A DNA stretch of 64,000 nt, from contig NZ_BQYJ01000001.1 in assembly GCF_023168165.1 (NCBI RefSeq), forward strand, positions 186,001 through 250,000, written 5' to 3'. A program made the translations under genes and the position numbers. This document shows, piece by piece, positions 35,765 to 43,952 of this stretch (its first letter is position 1; the number at the start of each line of letters is the position of its first letter). This stretch comes from Niallia sp. NCCP-28. Lineage in GTDB: Bacteria; Bacillota; Bacilli; Bacillales; Cytobacillaceae. The notes beneath the pieces were generated by a model. That model had not been told where the DNA came from. It saw only the letters and a program-made list of their open reading frames with translations, and did not search any database.

Positions 35765-36217
35765 ACACTCCTCTTCTTTTTTAACTAGTACACTGATTTA
35801 TTGATACATTTAATTTTTTCCATCAAAAGGATATTCACAATGTTTTTTTCATAAAAAAACGCACAGGTATCTGCCCGTGTTTAAGTAAAAGGATTTGACC
35901 AAGCGTTGTTTATTCATCAAAGAAACATAGCTTCCACTCACTATTTTTGTCTAAGATTCTCTTATTTTGCAGAAAAAAAAGAGAGGCATCTCTCCCCTCT
36001 TTTTACTATCATCCGTAAAATTAGGTTTTCCTTAAACAGGCAGACTAATCCCTTGTACTCTGCATAAGCAGACAGAGCTTTTGAACATATTGAGTTAACG
36101 GTTCAAAGTTTGGAATCGAAGTCTTACAGATGCCATAAAGGATACCCTCCATTTCTTATTAATTATGTAAATTGTAACAGGAAAATACACTTCTATCAAG
36201 AATGAACCCTATCCCTT
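35765..36217. other. Intergenic stretch, no supported gene
   Basis: About 450 bases. It contains an orphan hairpin (AAAAGAGAGG with CCCCTCTTTT, about 35974-36004) and a 35-codon minus-strand frame at 36045-36152 without a ribosome site. Neither could be tied to a gene. Confidence 0.5.
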
Positions 36218-36357
36218 ATAAAGTGAAACTTCAATCAGTGAGGGGGTTTATTCATCCTCCACTGATTGTTAGTTGAACCAATCAGGCTTCTATGGGCTGT
36301 TATCCCCTACCTAGATTTCTCTTACAGGGGGTCAAAAGCCCGTTACTGTGTGATAAA
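36218..36357 (+). repeat. Dispersed repeat, copy R5
   Basis: ATAAAGTGAAACTTCAATCA, CCACTGATTGTTAGTTGAAC, CAATCAGGCTTCTATGGGC, CCCCTACCTAGATTTCTC, a shortened loop, GGGGGTCAAAAGCCCGTTAC and TGATAAA. Slightly shorter than R1 through loss in the second hairpin loop. Confidence 0.87.
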
Positions 36358-36462
36358 TAGAAGGATTTGTTAAAATCCCCTGTTTATTGCAGCGAGAGGC
36401 GTCGGCTCCAATCAATAAAATGTCCCTAAGCCAACAATAAGCTTTAACATAGCCAAATATAA

Positions 36463-36500
36463 AAAAGAATGTATTCACGTTGCCATAAACACATTCTTTT
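36463..36500 (-). terminator. Hairpin terminator downstream of the EamA gene
   Basis: AAAAGAATGT pairs with ACATTCTTTT around an 18-base loop; A-tract on one side and T-tract on the other, so it could act in both directions. Confidence 0.6.
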
Positions 36501-36507
36501 ACTATGT

Positions 36508-36604
36508 TTAATAAGGTTCAGAGAATGCCTTTTGCGCCAATTTCATATCGTTTTCCACTAATTTAATGTTATTAAATTGTTTTATTTTCTCCAAAGCAAT
36601 ATCT
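36508..36604 (-). pseudogene. C-terminal remnant of an unidentified gene
   Basis: Directly after the EamA stop codon, a different frame on the same strand reads HKDIALEKIKQFNNIKLVEN then DMKLAQKAFSEPY and a TAA at 36508. The composition is strongly protein-like but there is no start, so it is probably the tail of a lost gene fused to the EamA 3' end. Family not identified. Confidence 0.35.
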
Positions 36605-37516
36605 TTATGCAGTCGCCTGTTCCTTTCCTTTTACTAATGTTAATAAAACAGCAGCAAAAATAAATATCACTCCAAATGACTGAACCATATCTGGATGGAA
36701 ACCTGTAAAAACAATATCCAAAAGAATGGCCACAAAAGGATCCAAAAATACTAAAATAGAAATAACTTTTGCTGATAAATATCGCAAACTATCAAAAAAC
36801 AGCAAATATACAATTCCTGTATGTATAAGACCTGTCATTAAAACAATTATCCAATTATTTGTTGTCAAATCAGCAAATGCTGAAAAATCAACAAATGGCA
36901 TTAACATGCAAATGCCAAGCATTGTTTGCAGAAACGTTATACAATAAGCACTTAAAGTTTTTATTCCTTTGCCAAGCAGAGTAGTAAATGCATAAAACAC
37001 AGCAGCTCCTATTCCCCATATAACACCAGATGATATAATGCTCTCCAATGAATCAGCTTTTGTAATGCCAGAAATGAAGATGGATCCGATAAAACAAATC
37101 AGAATGGAGATTGCGGAAACAATTGTTAACTTTTCTCTAAAAACAATACTACCGATAATTAAAACAAAAATTGGCGCAATATGATAAACAGAAATCGCAA
37201 CGGTAATCGATGACTCCTCAAATGCCTTAAATAAAAACACCCAATTTAACACAAGACAAACTCCGCATAATAATGTTTGAATCACTTCGTTTCTTTTCCA
37301 TTTTTCTTGTTTATATTTCCCACTCCATAACCAAACAAGCAATAAAAAAAAAGTTGCACAAACACAACGAACAAATACTAGTTCTAAAGCAGGCAAATTA
37401 CTGCGCTCCGAAAAAAATCCAATCGATCCAAATATAATCATCGATAATACCATTTTTCCTACTGCTGCATGTTTCCCCCTTAATATTTTGCCACCATACA
37501 AGTACTTCTCTTTCAT
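36605..37516 (-). CDS. EamA/DMT family transporter
   Basis: 303 residues with ten membrane segments in two repeated halves (EamA domains at about 17-145 and 160-290). Marks: ERSNLPALELVFVRCVCATF and EESSITVAISVYHIAPIFVL in the first, SAKVISILVFLDPFVAILLD in the second. Exporters of metabolites such as amino acids belong here; the substrate is unknown. ATG with AGGGGAAT upstream. Diverges from the gene at 37644. Confidence 0.93.
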   Translation of the reverse strand: MKEKYLYGGKILRGKHAAVGKMVLSMIIFGSIGFFSERSNLPALELVFVRCVCATFFLLLVWLWSGKYKQEKWKRNEVIQTLLCGVCLVLNWVFLFKAFEESSITVAISVYHIAPIFVLIIGSIVFREKLTIVSAISILICFIGSIFISGITKADSLESIISSGVIWGIGAAVFYAFTTLLGKGIKTLSAYCITFLQTMLGICMLMPFVDFSAFADLTTNNWIIVLMTGLIHTGIVYLLFFDSLRYLSAKVISILVFLDPFVAILLDIVFTGFHPDMVQSFGVIFIFAAVLLTLVKGKEQATA

Positions 37517-37643
37517 TTCCTATTCCCCTCCATGCTGCTTCTCTCGACAAAACGATGGTTTTCTTTCTCTCAATAAAATTGTTAAGATATCTATTAATAC
37601 ATGATATAATCTTAATTATCTTTGCTGTTAAGGAGAATCATTT

Positions 37644-37997
37644 ATGATTTATGCAAGTGGAATTGTCGATTTTTATTATCGAACCACAAAATCGCCTACA
37701 TATCAACAATATATCACGAATAAAATTAATAAAATCAAAAATCCTTATCGGGATAAATTTAAAGTTCTTGCTATTTCCGAACCTTTTGAAAAAAACAATC
37801 AAATATATGTAAGGGTTTCCTGCTCCTTTCAATTATATATGCAAGAAAGCTATTATCGTAAAAGTTTGGAAGATTATGTCGGCCAAGTATTCCCTACATT
37901 AAAAGAAAGACTTTCATCAGATGTTATTTCTACAAAAGTGCACAATCTTGCAAAAGCGCATGATATAAAAGAAAAAAAAAGGAAGAAACATGTCTAA
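37644..37997 (+). CDS. Hypothetical protein (117 residues)
   Basis: ATG with AAGGAGAAT upstream. Basic, soluble: IVDFYYRTTKSPTYQQYITN, KINKIKNPYRDKF, and IYVRVSCSFQLYMQESYYRK, with a Lys-rich tail. Not recognised. It may form an operon with the two small genes behind it (38043 and 38211), as each starts within 50 bases of the previous stop and has its own AAGGAG site. Confidence 0.7.
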   Translation: MIYASGIVDFYYRTTKSPTYQQYITNKINKIKNPYRDKFKVLAISEPFEKNNQIYVRVSCSFQLYMQESYYRKSLEDYVGQVFPTLKERLSSDVISTKVHNLAKAHDIKEKKRKKHV

Positions 37998-38042
37998 ACC
38001 ATTTTTATCTTATCCATCTAGTACTGTAAAGGAGAATAGCAA

Positions 38043-38204
38043 TTGTTTTCATCCTATCTTTCGTTTATTCTGCTTATCCTGCTCTTTTTGCTTCTTTATT
38101 TTCTTTTTAAAACTTTAGCAAAATCAATCGCTCTTTCCACTCTTTTGCTCCTTAGCCTACTCCTTATGGCTATTGCCCTAATTTACCGCCACTACTTTGT
38201 TTAA
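38043..38204 (+). CDS. Small two-segment membrane protein (53 residues)
   Basis: TTG start with AAAGGAG 8 bases upstream. Two hydrophobic stretches, FILLILLFLLLYFLF and TLLLLSLLLMAIALI, separated by KTLAKS and ended by YRHYFV. Predicted hairpin membrane protein. It lies 45 bases after the 117-residue gene and 7 bases before the next start, so it is probably the middle of a three-gene unit. Family unknown. Confidence 0.65.
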   Translation: MFSSYLSFILLILLFLLLYFLFKTLAKSIALSTLLLLSLLLMAIALIYRHYFV

Positions 38205-38210
38205 AAGGAG

Positions 38211-38361
38211 ATGATAAAAAAAGGGTCCATTTGATCCAGGTAGAATAGATCTTAGAGCTGACCGAACCATTACTTTTCTTCATTCGGTTTCTTGTGCGGC
38301 TGTTTTTGAAACTATTGAATTAATAAGCAAAAGAAAAATTATCAACTGGCAACTTCTCTAG
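38211..38361 (+). pseudogene. Small gene frameshifted at an A7 tract
   Basis: ATG with AAAAGGAG directly upstream. After ATGAT comes a run of seven A residues; the ATG frame stops after seven codons, but the +1 frame continues with convincing protein (GPFDPGRIDLRADRTITFLH, SVSCAAVFETIELISKRKII, NWQLL) to a TAG at 38359. With six A residues the gene would be a complete 49-residue protein. Either a frameshift mutation, a sequencing error or slippage on the A tract. Confidence 0.6.
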
Positions 38362-38491
38362 CCGTTCCTCCCTTATAACCCTTATTTCCTCTCCACCCTT
38401 TTTATTTTCTAAACTTTTGTGAAATTTCTTCTATGACTCCAGAAAAAAATGATATACTACTTAATATTATGTTGTAAAGGGATGGATAAAA

Positions 38492-39004
38492 ATGATCAGA
38501 GACATGCAAGAAAAAGATCTGCCAGAAGTATTGGAAATTTATAATGATGCGATTATCCATACAACTGCTGTCTACAGCTATACTCCTCAAACACTTCAAG
38601 ATAGAAAAATTTGGTATAAACAAAAAGTAGAGGATGGTTATCCTGTACTTGTTTTTGAAGAAAATAATATCGTGATGGGTTTTGCCACATATGGCCAATT
38701 TCGTCCTTGGCCTGGTTTTAAATATACGATTGAACATTCTGTTTATGTACATAAAGAATTCCGAAAAAAAGGAATTGGCACAAAATTATTAAAAGCATTA
38801 ATTGCTGTTGCCGAATCACAAAAGTATGCAACCCTTATAGCCGGCATTGATGCAAACAATGAAAAAAGCATTTTAGCCCATAAAAAATTAGGATTTTATC
38901 ATGCAGGAACTATTAAACGAGCAGGCTATAAATTTGAAAAATGGTTGGATCTAAGCTTTTATCAATTAGATTTGCAAGGTCCGGATCATCCGACTGAAAA
39001 TTAA
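38492..39004 (+). CDS. GNAT N-acetyltransferase (phosphinothricin acetyltransferase-like)
   Basis: 170 residues. Starts IRDMQEKDLPEVLEIYNDAI and has YGQFRPWPGFKYTIEHSVYV before motif A RKKGIGTKLLKAL (acetyl-CoA pyrophosphate loop), followed by IAGIDANNEKSILAHKKLGF and a C-terminal GYKFEKWLDLSFYQ. These match the bar/pat/YncA-type acetyltransferases acting on amino-acid analogues such as methionine sulfoximine. Substrate not proven. Followed by a strong terminator. Confidence 0.93.
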   Translation: MIRDMQEKDLPEVLEIYNDAIIHTTAVYSYTPQTLQDRKIWYKQKVEDGYPVLVFEENNIVMGFATYGQFRPWPGFKYTIEHSVYVHKEFRKKGIGTKLLKALIAVAESQKYATLIAGIDANNEKSILAHKKLGFYHAGTIKRAGYKFEKWLDLSFYQLDLQGPDHPTEN

Positions 39005-39055
39005 ACAAGCTGCTTTTCATAAGATGAATTGTCTTATGAAAAGCAGCTTGTTTCT
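39003..39055 (+). terminator. Terminator of the GNAT gene
   Basis: AAACAAGCTGCTTTTCATAA pairs perfectly with TTATGAAAAGCAGCTTGTTT (20-base arms, about 10-base loop) directly at the stop codon. Confidence 0.85.
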
Positions 39056-39264
39056 ATTATAAATTCTTTTTATTTAATTAATGATAAAGCTTACAGCAAA
39101 AAAAATCAGGAAAAATACTAGAATCATCTAGATAATATACAATATATACATCTTTTTCTTTCAAATGCGCAAAATTAAATAACTACAGGTGAAATTAGCC
39201 AGGTTTTATTTTTTTGCATTACTGATTCATTTTAATCCATGCTAATAAGGTGGAGGTGAAAAAA

Positions 39265-39405
39265 ATGCAAAATAGAAATCCTGTTGAATTTACTGGAAAA
39301 GTGCTTGATCAACGAAATGATTTAACAACAACAGCGGAAGATAGTGTTTCATTTCCCCAAAGGCCGAAGCATGTACCGATTCGCGCATCCCAAAAAAAGA
39401 AGTAA
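39265..39405 (+). CDS. Small basic hypothetical protein (46 residues)
   Basis: ATG with GGTGGAGGTG upstream, a strong site. Hydrophilic peptide MQNRNPVEFTGKVLDQRNDL, TTTAEDSVSFPQRPKHVPIR and a Lys-rich end. No hydrophobic part. A perfect 20-base-arm hairpin follows. Possibly a spore-associated small protein, but nothing in the sequence proves it. Confidence 0.6.
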   Translation: MQNRNPVEFTGKVLDQRNDLTTTAEDSVSFPQRPKHVPIRASQKKK

Positions 39406-39476
39406 CTATTCTGTTTTAATAAAAATATATTTTTTATAGAAAGATGTATTCCGCTGATTCTCCCATCGTTAATAAA

Positions 39477-39524
39477 GCCAATAAGCCAATCAGAACATTT
39501 AAAGGTTCTGATTGGCTTATTGGC
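39477..39524 (+). terminator. Perfect 20-base-arm hairpin
   Basis: Arms GCCAATAAGCCAATCAGAAC and GTTCTGATTGGCTTATTGGC with an 8-base loop. It lies between two converging genes and is likely a two-way terminator, although the T tract is poor on both sides. Confidence 0.6.
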
Positions 39525-39567
39525 AAATATCTTCTAATATTCTCTATCACTGGGCGCTTCTCTTAAA

Positions 39568-39912
39568 TTAGCTGACTAGCTTTACAAGCATATGCGCTAA
39601 TTTATGCTGCTCCTCTTCATTTCCTGCTTTCCAAAGTTCTTGCAGCAGTTTTTCTTCACGGTTTTTCGGTTCTTCTTTCTTTGCAAGATAATCGCCAATT
39701 TTTTGTGCTGCTTTTGCTAACTGTTCTTCATCCAGACCAAGATTTTCTGCTTTTGCTAACTGTTCTTCATCCAGACCAAGATTTTCTGCTTTTGCCACTT
39801 TATCTGCCAAAAAGCTTTTAAACTCTGTAAAATTATCCAGAATAGCTTCTTTTTCTTTGCCATCCATCTGATTCAGCTTATTTTCTATTTTACTTGCAAT
39901 ATTTTTTTCCAT
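39568..39912 (-). CDS. DUF3243 family protein with an internal duplication
   Basis: 114 residues; the family (YmfJ type) is about 85-100. The C-terminal signature AAQKIGDYLAKKEEPKNREE followed by KLLQELWKAGNEEEQHKLAH and MLVKLV is intact. In the middle AKAENLGLDEEQL occurs twice in a row; at DNA level this is an exact 39-base tandem repeat (about 39714-39791). The repeat extends one predicted helix and is not present in the usual family. Soluble small helical protein of unknown role. Confidence 0.9.
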   Translation of the reverse strand: MEKNIASKIENKLNQMDGKEKEAILDNFTEFKSFLADKVAKAENLGLDEEQLAKAENLGLDEEQLAKAAQKIGDYLAKKEEPKNREEKLLQELWKAGNEEEQHKLAHMLVKLVS

Positions 39913-40008
39913 CTTATGTTCCTCCTTTAATTCAATAATTTAATTTATCTATTCCCGAATGCTTAAAGGCGAAACTAAAAGGGCATATTTACCAAAACAA
40001 ACATGATA

Positions 40009-40329
40009 CTATTTTTCCTCTTCAAAATACAATGGATAATGAAGTTCACATCTGTCATTAAATTTCGCTCCACAATTTGAACAAACCTTCATATTTTTAT
40101 ATGCGTTAATAGTATGTTCCATTTTGCATACACCACATAAAATTGCTTTTTCATCAAATCGCTGCTTTGGCCACCGCTTTATTGGATGATTAGCTTCTTC
40201 TTCATGACATTTATAACAAGGATAATAATGATTGCAGCAAAAAAATTTAATCGCAATAACATCCACCTCTCCATGATAATGAATGCACCTTGTTTCCTTA
40301 TCAACTGGAAAACCAAATATTTTTTTCAT
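40009..40329 (-). CDS. CHY zinc-finger protein
   Basis: 106 residues, eleven Cys and several His. Order: CIHYHGE, FFCCNHYYPCYKCHEE, then CGVCK, CSNCGAKFNDRC and a final ELH. This is the CHY-type zinc-binding array known in Bacillus and yeast Hot13-like proteins. Likely a cytoplasmic metal-binding or redox protein. GGAAATG start region; single gene. Confidence 0.9.
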   Translation of the reverse strand: MKKIFGFPVDKETRCIHYHGEVDVIAIKFFCCNHYYPCYKCHEEEANHPIKRWPKQRFDEKAILCGVCKMEHTINAYKNMKVCSNCGAKFNDRCELHYPLYFEEEK

Positions 40330-40459
40330 TTCCTCTTTTCTCTCTCCCTACTTTTTCCTTTAATACTCTCTATTAATGTAATACAACATATTAAGTATAA
40401 TGCAGGATAGATTTTTAATGATTAGGAAATAGTAAAAAAAAACATGGAGGCTATTTATT

Positions 40460-41461
40460 ATGAATGAGAATCAAATACCTATTACATCTTCAGAATTAGC
40501 TAATTTATGGATGGCTTATCAAGAAAAAACAATGATTATGAGAATATTGACTCATTTTATTGAACATGCCACCGGAGAAGAAAAAGAACTTTTAGTATCA
40601 CACTTTCAGCAGTCAGAAAAAGATATGGCTAAAATAGCAAATATTCTGCAGGAAGAAGGTGCTGTCACTCCCCTCGGCTTTACAGAACAAGATGTGTATA
40701 AAGAAGTTCCAAAATTATTTGATTTTTATTATGATATGATGTATTTGCATATGATGACAAAACTAGAAAGCAGTTTATATGCGCTCTTCACGAACATGTC
40801 CTATCGAAAAGACATTAATGAGTTATTTATTGCTTTTACGGCACATTCACAAGAAATGAACAATAAAACAACACAATTTCTCCTGCAAAAAGGCATTTTA
40901 GCAAGACCACCTTTTGTTACTATGCCAAAAGAAGTAAACTTTGTAAAAGACAAACAATATATGAATGGGTTTCATTTATTCAACGACACCAGATCATTAA
41001 ATACCGTGGAAGTTTCCCTTATTCATCATACAATTGAGACAAATCTTGTCGGAATGCAGCTGATGATTGGATTTGCACAGACTGCGACCACAGAGGAAGT
41101 AAAGGAATATTTAGTAAAAGGAATGGACTTATCGAAAAAAATAGAAATTAATTTAGGAGAATTTCTTCGTCAAAGTTATATTGAACCGCCAGCAACGCAT
41201 GCAGGAAAAACGACAACATCAAAAACTCCGCCATTTTCTGAAAAATTAATGCTGTATAATACAAGTTTATTAACATCCTTTGGGCTTGGAAGCAACGCCT
41301 TAGGCGGAGCATTCAGTCTTCGAAATGATTTGCCGGCCAAAATGACGCTTCTGGCAAACGACATATATTCTTTTGCTAGAAAAGGGGGAGAAATTTTAAT
41401 CAAAAACGGCTGGATGGAAGAGCCTCCACAAATAGAAGATCGAAAAAAGCTTACTAAATAA
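40460..41461 (+). CDS. DUF3231 family protein
   Basis: 333 residues in two similar four-helix halves (about 10-165 and 180-325), the ferritin-like arrangement of DUF3231. Marks: TSSELANLWMAYQEKTMIMR at the start and LNTVEVSLIHHTIETNLVGM opening the second half; GLGSNALGGAFSLRNDLPAK near the end. Found in spore-formers, often linked to spore coats or germination. ATG with ATGGAGG upstream. Function unproven. Confidence 0.92.
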   Translation: MNENQIPITSSELANLWMAYQEKTMIMRILTHFIEHATGEEKELLVSHFQQSEKDMAKIANILQEEGAVTPLGFTEQDVYKEVPKLFDFYYDMMYLHMMTKLESSLYALFTNMSYRKDINELFIAFTAHSQEMNNKTTQFLLQKGILARPPFVTMPKEVNFVKDKQYMNGFHLFNDTRSLNTVEVSLIHHTIETNLVGMQLMIGFAQTATTEEVKEYLVKGMDLSKKIEINLGEFLRQSYIEPPATHAGKTTTSKTPPFSEKLMLYNTSLLTSFGLGSNALGGAFSLRNDLPAKMTLLANDIYSFARKGGEILIKNGWMEEPPQIEDRKKLTK

Positions 41462-41574
41462 TCGGGATTAATCTTTAAATACTTTTTGTGATGGTGTTTA
41501 TTCTAACTCAAAGCGGCAGATAGGAATGGAATAGCATATTTCTAAAAGATTTTATCAACTTTTGTGATTTTCCG

Positions 41575-41599
41575 ACTAGCTGATCAGCTAGTTTTTTTT
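41575..41599 (+). terminator. Terminator after the DUF3231 gene
   Basis: ACTAGCTGATCAGCTAGT, a perfect palindrome, followed by TTTTTTT. It lies 113 bases after the stop codon. Confidence 0.75.
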
Positions 41600-41769
41600 G
41601 CTGATCGCAAGCTTAATTGACTCCATTTTCAGTTATTATATAAAGGGGGATGACTGAAATATATATAAGCATTTCTGTACAAATCCTTATCTGTTTGCAT
41701 GATATGGTGGTCTGGTGCTGAAGTTTTTGAAGAAATAGGACGTTTTTTGCTTTTAATCTTTTATTAAAA

Positions 41770-42198
41770 AAGAATTATCGATACGGAGATGACCTTTCAT
41801 ACGGTTTGAGGACATGGGGGAAGCTGTTTTAATTGGGGAATATCACGGGCTCTAAGCTCTATCACTTTGTATAGTATGGTCCAATCATGGACTTTAAGCA
41901 GCAGCGTAGGTAGATCACACATTCCCTGTTGCAATACAAGCTCAATTTACTAATGCGCATTTTTGCATTGACATTATATATCGCATTCTCCTTAGCTGTT
42001 CTTTACGTCGTTAAACAAAATTATTCTAAATGCGTTTTATATGCGATTCTTTTTCATGCAGCAGTAAATTTCATGCCTGCTTTGTATCAACAGGCATAAA
42101 ATTTACTATTAATTGAATTGCTGCTTCTTATTTCAGCTATCTTCTGCATCTATTTTATCGTAAAAATAAAAAACAAATTTGCAGATACAATCAAATAA
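41770..42198 (+). pseudogene. Decayed CPBP-family intramembrane protease
   Basis: The 3' part still reads as the last membrane segments of a CPBP (CAAX-like) protease: FALTLYIAFSLAVLYVVKQN, VLYAILFHAAVNFMPALYQQ, with the FHxxxN motif, then an in-frame stop (after QQA) and ELLLLISAIFCIYFIVKIKN up to TAA at 42196. The upstream 180 bases hold only scrambled fragments of the EExxxR region. Not functional. Confidence 0.65.
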
Positions 42199-42281
42199 TC
42201 ATTTTTTGTTTCACTATTATAATAAAACAACAGGCTCATTCGATTTGGTCATTAAATATATAAATCTAATGGGCCTATTTA

Positions 42282-42566
42282 TTAATGTAATTTATAGTTA
42301 TATTTTTTATTAACTTTTTCGGCAATTGTTTCAAGAAAATGATCAACTGTCATATTTTCCACTCTTTTTGTATACCAATCCAATCTGGCTCCTTTATTTT
42401 CACCACGAAATTCAAATAATAATGGAATAAATTTTTTGCGGGTCGGAGTATAATCGAAGTGAATAAACAAGTGATTTCCTTTGGAGCATTCAAGCAATAC
42501 TTTGTAATGAGGTTTATCATTTAACGCATCTGGTTCAAACTTCACTTTTTTTATTTTCGCTAACAT
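42282..42566 (-). CDS. Hypothetical protein (94 residues)
   Basis: ATG with AAAGGAG 9 bases upstream. Beta-rich soluble protein: AKIKKVKFEPDALNDKPHYK, VLLECSKGNHLFIHFDYTPT, RKKFIPLLFEFRGENKGARL. It ends in a basic helix. Family not recognised. A hairpin (AGGCCCATT with AATGAGCCT) lies 10-50 bases past the stop and may terminate it. Confidence 0.65.
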   Translation of the reverse strand: MLAKIKKVKFEPDALNDKPHYKVLLECSKGNHLFIHFDYTPTRKKFIPLLFEFRGENKGARLDWYTKRVENMTVDHFLETIAEKVNKKYNYKLH

Positions 42567-42961
42567 ATGGCATTCTCCTTTATTAAAACAGATTTACTAG
42601 CACAAATCGTTATTTCCCATATTTCTAGTATAGCCTCGAAAAAAAAAGTACGCTCAACCAGAATATTTTCTTCCAACCTCCAATCTATCAATTATATCAT
42701 AATATCTTCTAAATACAAAATTATTTTTCTGTTTTTGTTTTTCATTATACTTTCATTAAATTTTCATTTGTTTTTAATGAAATGATTTCACAAAACCAAT
42801 ATTTTATATTACTATTCTAGGAGGATCTTTTTTCTCCTCATACTATTATTGATTTTAGTATGTTGCTTAACAATCAGTCTGCAGGAATCCTTACTGTCCG
42901 AATAAGCGAGCTAAATTAATCAGCTGATTTATATAATCAATCATTTCAAGGAGTGTGTTGC

Positions 42962-43576
42962 ATGGAAAATTGGATTACAAATATGATGGAGGAATTTGGG
43001 TACTTTGGAATTTTTCTACTCATTACATTGGAAAATATTTTTCCTCCTATTCCATCAGAAGTCATTTTGACATTTGGTGGCTTTATGACTACAACTACAA
43101 GTCTTTCTATAGCTGGAGTAGTAGCTATTTCAACAATTGGTTCTGTTGTTGGAGCAATTATTCTTTATTGGATCGGATCATTTCTTGATATGAATCGAAT
43201 GGAAAAAATAATTGATAAATACGGCCATATTGTTCGTTTAACAAAAGATGATTTGCATAAAGCAAATAGCTGGTTTACTAAATACGGTAACTGGACTGTC
43301 TTTTTTTGCCGGTTCATTCCCCTTATCAGAAGTTTAATTTCCTTGCCTGCCGGAATGGCTCGTATGAATTTTGGAATCTTTTTACTTCTGACTACAATCG
43401 GAACACTTATTTGGAATTTTATTTTAATTAAAATAGGTGCAATGGTAGGGGGATCGTGGGAAAATATTGTTCATTATATGGATGTTTATTCTAACATTGT
43501 CTACTTTTTAATTGCATTTGCAGGAATAGCTGCTATCGTTTGGTTTATTCGCAAACGAATTGCAAAGCAGAATTAA
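42962..43576 (+). CDS. DedA family membrane protein
   Basis: 204 residues from ATG at 42962 (AAGGAGTG 9 bases upstream; the GTG at 42953 lies inside that site). Signatures: FLLITLENIFPPIPSEVILT, the F/YGxxxGxxxGY-like hairpin, and FFCRFIPLIRSLISLPAGMA. These are the DedA/VTT motifs with the conserved Arg pair. Bacillar DedA proteins help in membrane lipid flipping (UndP/PE transport). Single gene. Confidence 0.94.
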   Translation: MENWITNMMEEFGYFGIFLLITLENIFPPIPSEVILTFGGFMTTTTSLSIAGVVAISTIGSVVGAIILYWIGSFLDMNRMEKIIDKYGHIVRLTKDDLHKANSWFTKYGNWTVFFCRFIPLIRSLISLPAGMARMNFGIFLLLTTIGTLIWNFILIKIGAMVGGSWENIVHYMDVYSNIVYFLIAFAGIAAIVWFIRKRIAKQN

Positions 43577-43593
43577 TAGAAACGGAGCTGTCC

Positions 43594-43725
43594 TCTAGGT
43601 TAAAGTTTCAGCCAGTGGATGCTCCTTTTGCGCTTAAAAATACTATTATAACAAACATACCACTTTTCTATCGATTTCTCTCTATAGGTGATCGAATTCT
43701 TGCTATTTTTCTGATTTTATACTGA
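43594..43725 (+). pseudogene. Tail of a decayed membrane-protein gene
   Basis: After the dedA stop another frame reads LKFQPVDAPFALKNTIITN, IPLFYRFLSIGDRILAIF and LILY then stop. SIGDRILAIFLILY resembles the C-terminus of DUF5317-type proteins (SIGDVIMNIGIF-like), but the N-terminus is absent. Reading fragments continue to about 43860 with stops. Confidence 0.35.
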
Positions 43726-43869
43726 TTCAACAGTGCGATTCATTATCCCTATGTACTAGATATCGGGATAACGAATCCGTTTTCATTCTTTTCCTTGCCG
43801 CAGCTTTATCACACATTAATGGCTTTTGCTTCTTATCTCAAGATTATAAAAGAAAACGAAAAATCTAGC

Positions 43870-43952
43870 CGGATAAAAACTTGCTGAGTAAATCCATTAA
43901 CAATCAGGATGGGGAAGTGGAAATCCCCATCCTGATTGAAGTTTCACTTTAT
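43870..43952 (-). repeat. Dispersed repeat, copy R6 (truncated, minus orientation)
   Basis: Minus strand AAAGTGAAACTTCAATCAGG, hairpin CAATCAGGATGGGG with CCCCATCCTGATTG, TTAATGGATTTACTCAGC and AAGTTTTTATCC. The second hairpin is deleted. The hairpin arms differ from other copies but remain complementary (GGATGGGG with CCCCATCC). It begins at the stop codon of desR and reads in the same direction. Confidence 0.8.

Noticed and set aside
36045-36152. 35-codon minus-strand frame
   Set aside because: Protein-like but without a ribosome site or terminator, and too short to support.
39477-39524. 20-base-arm hairpin as a transposon end or attachment site
   Set aside because: No adjacent transposase or second copy; its place between converging genes fits a terminator.
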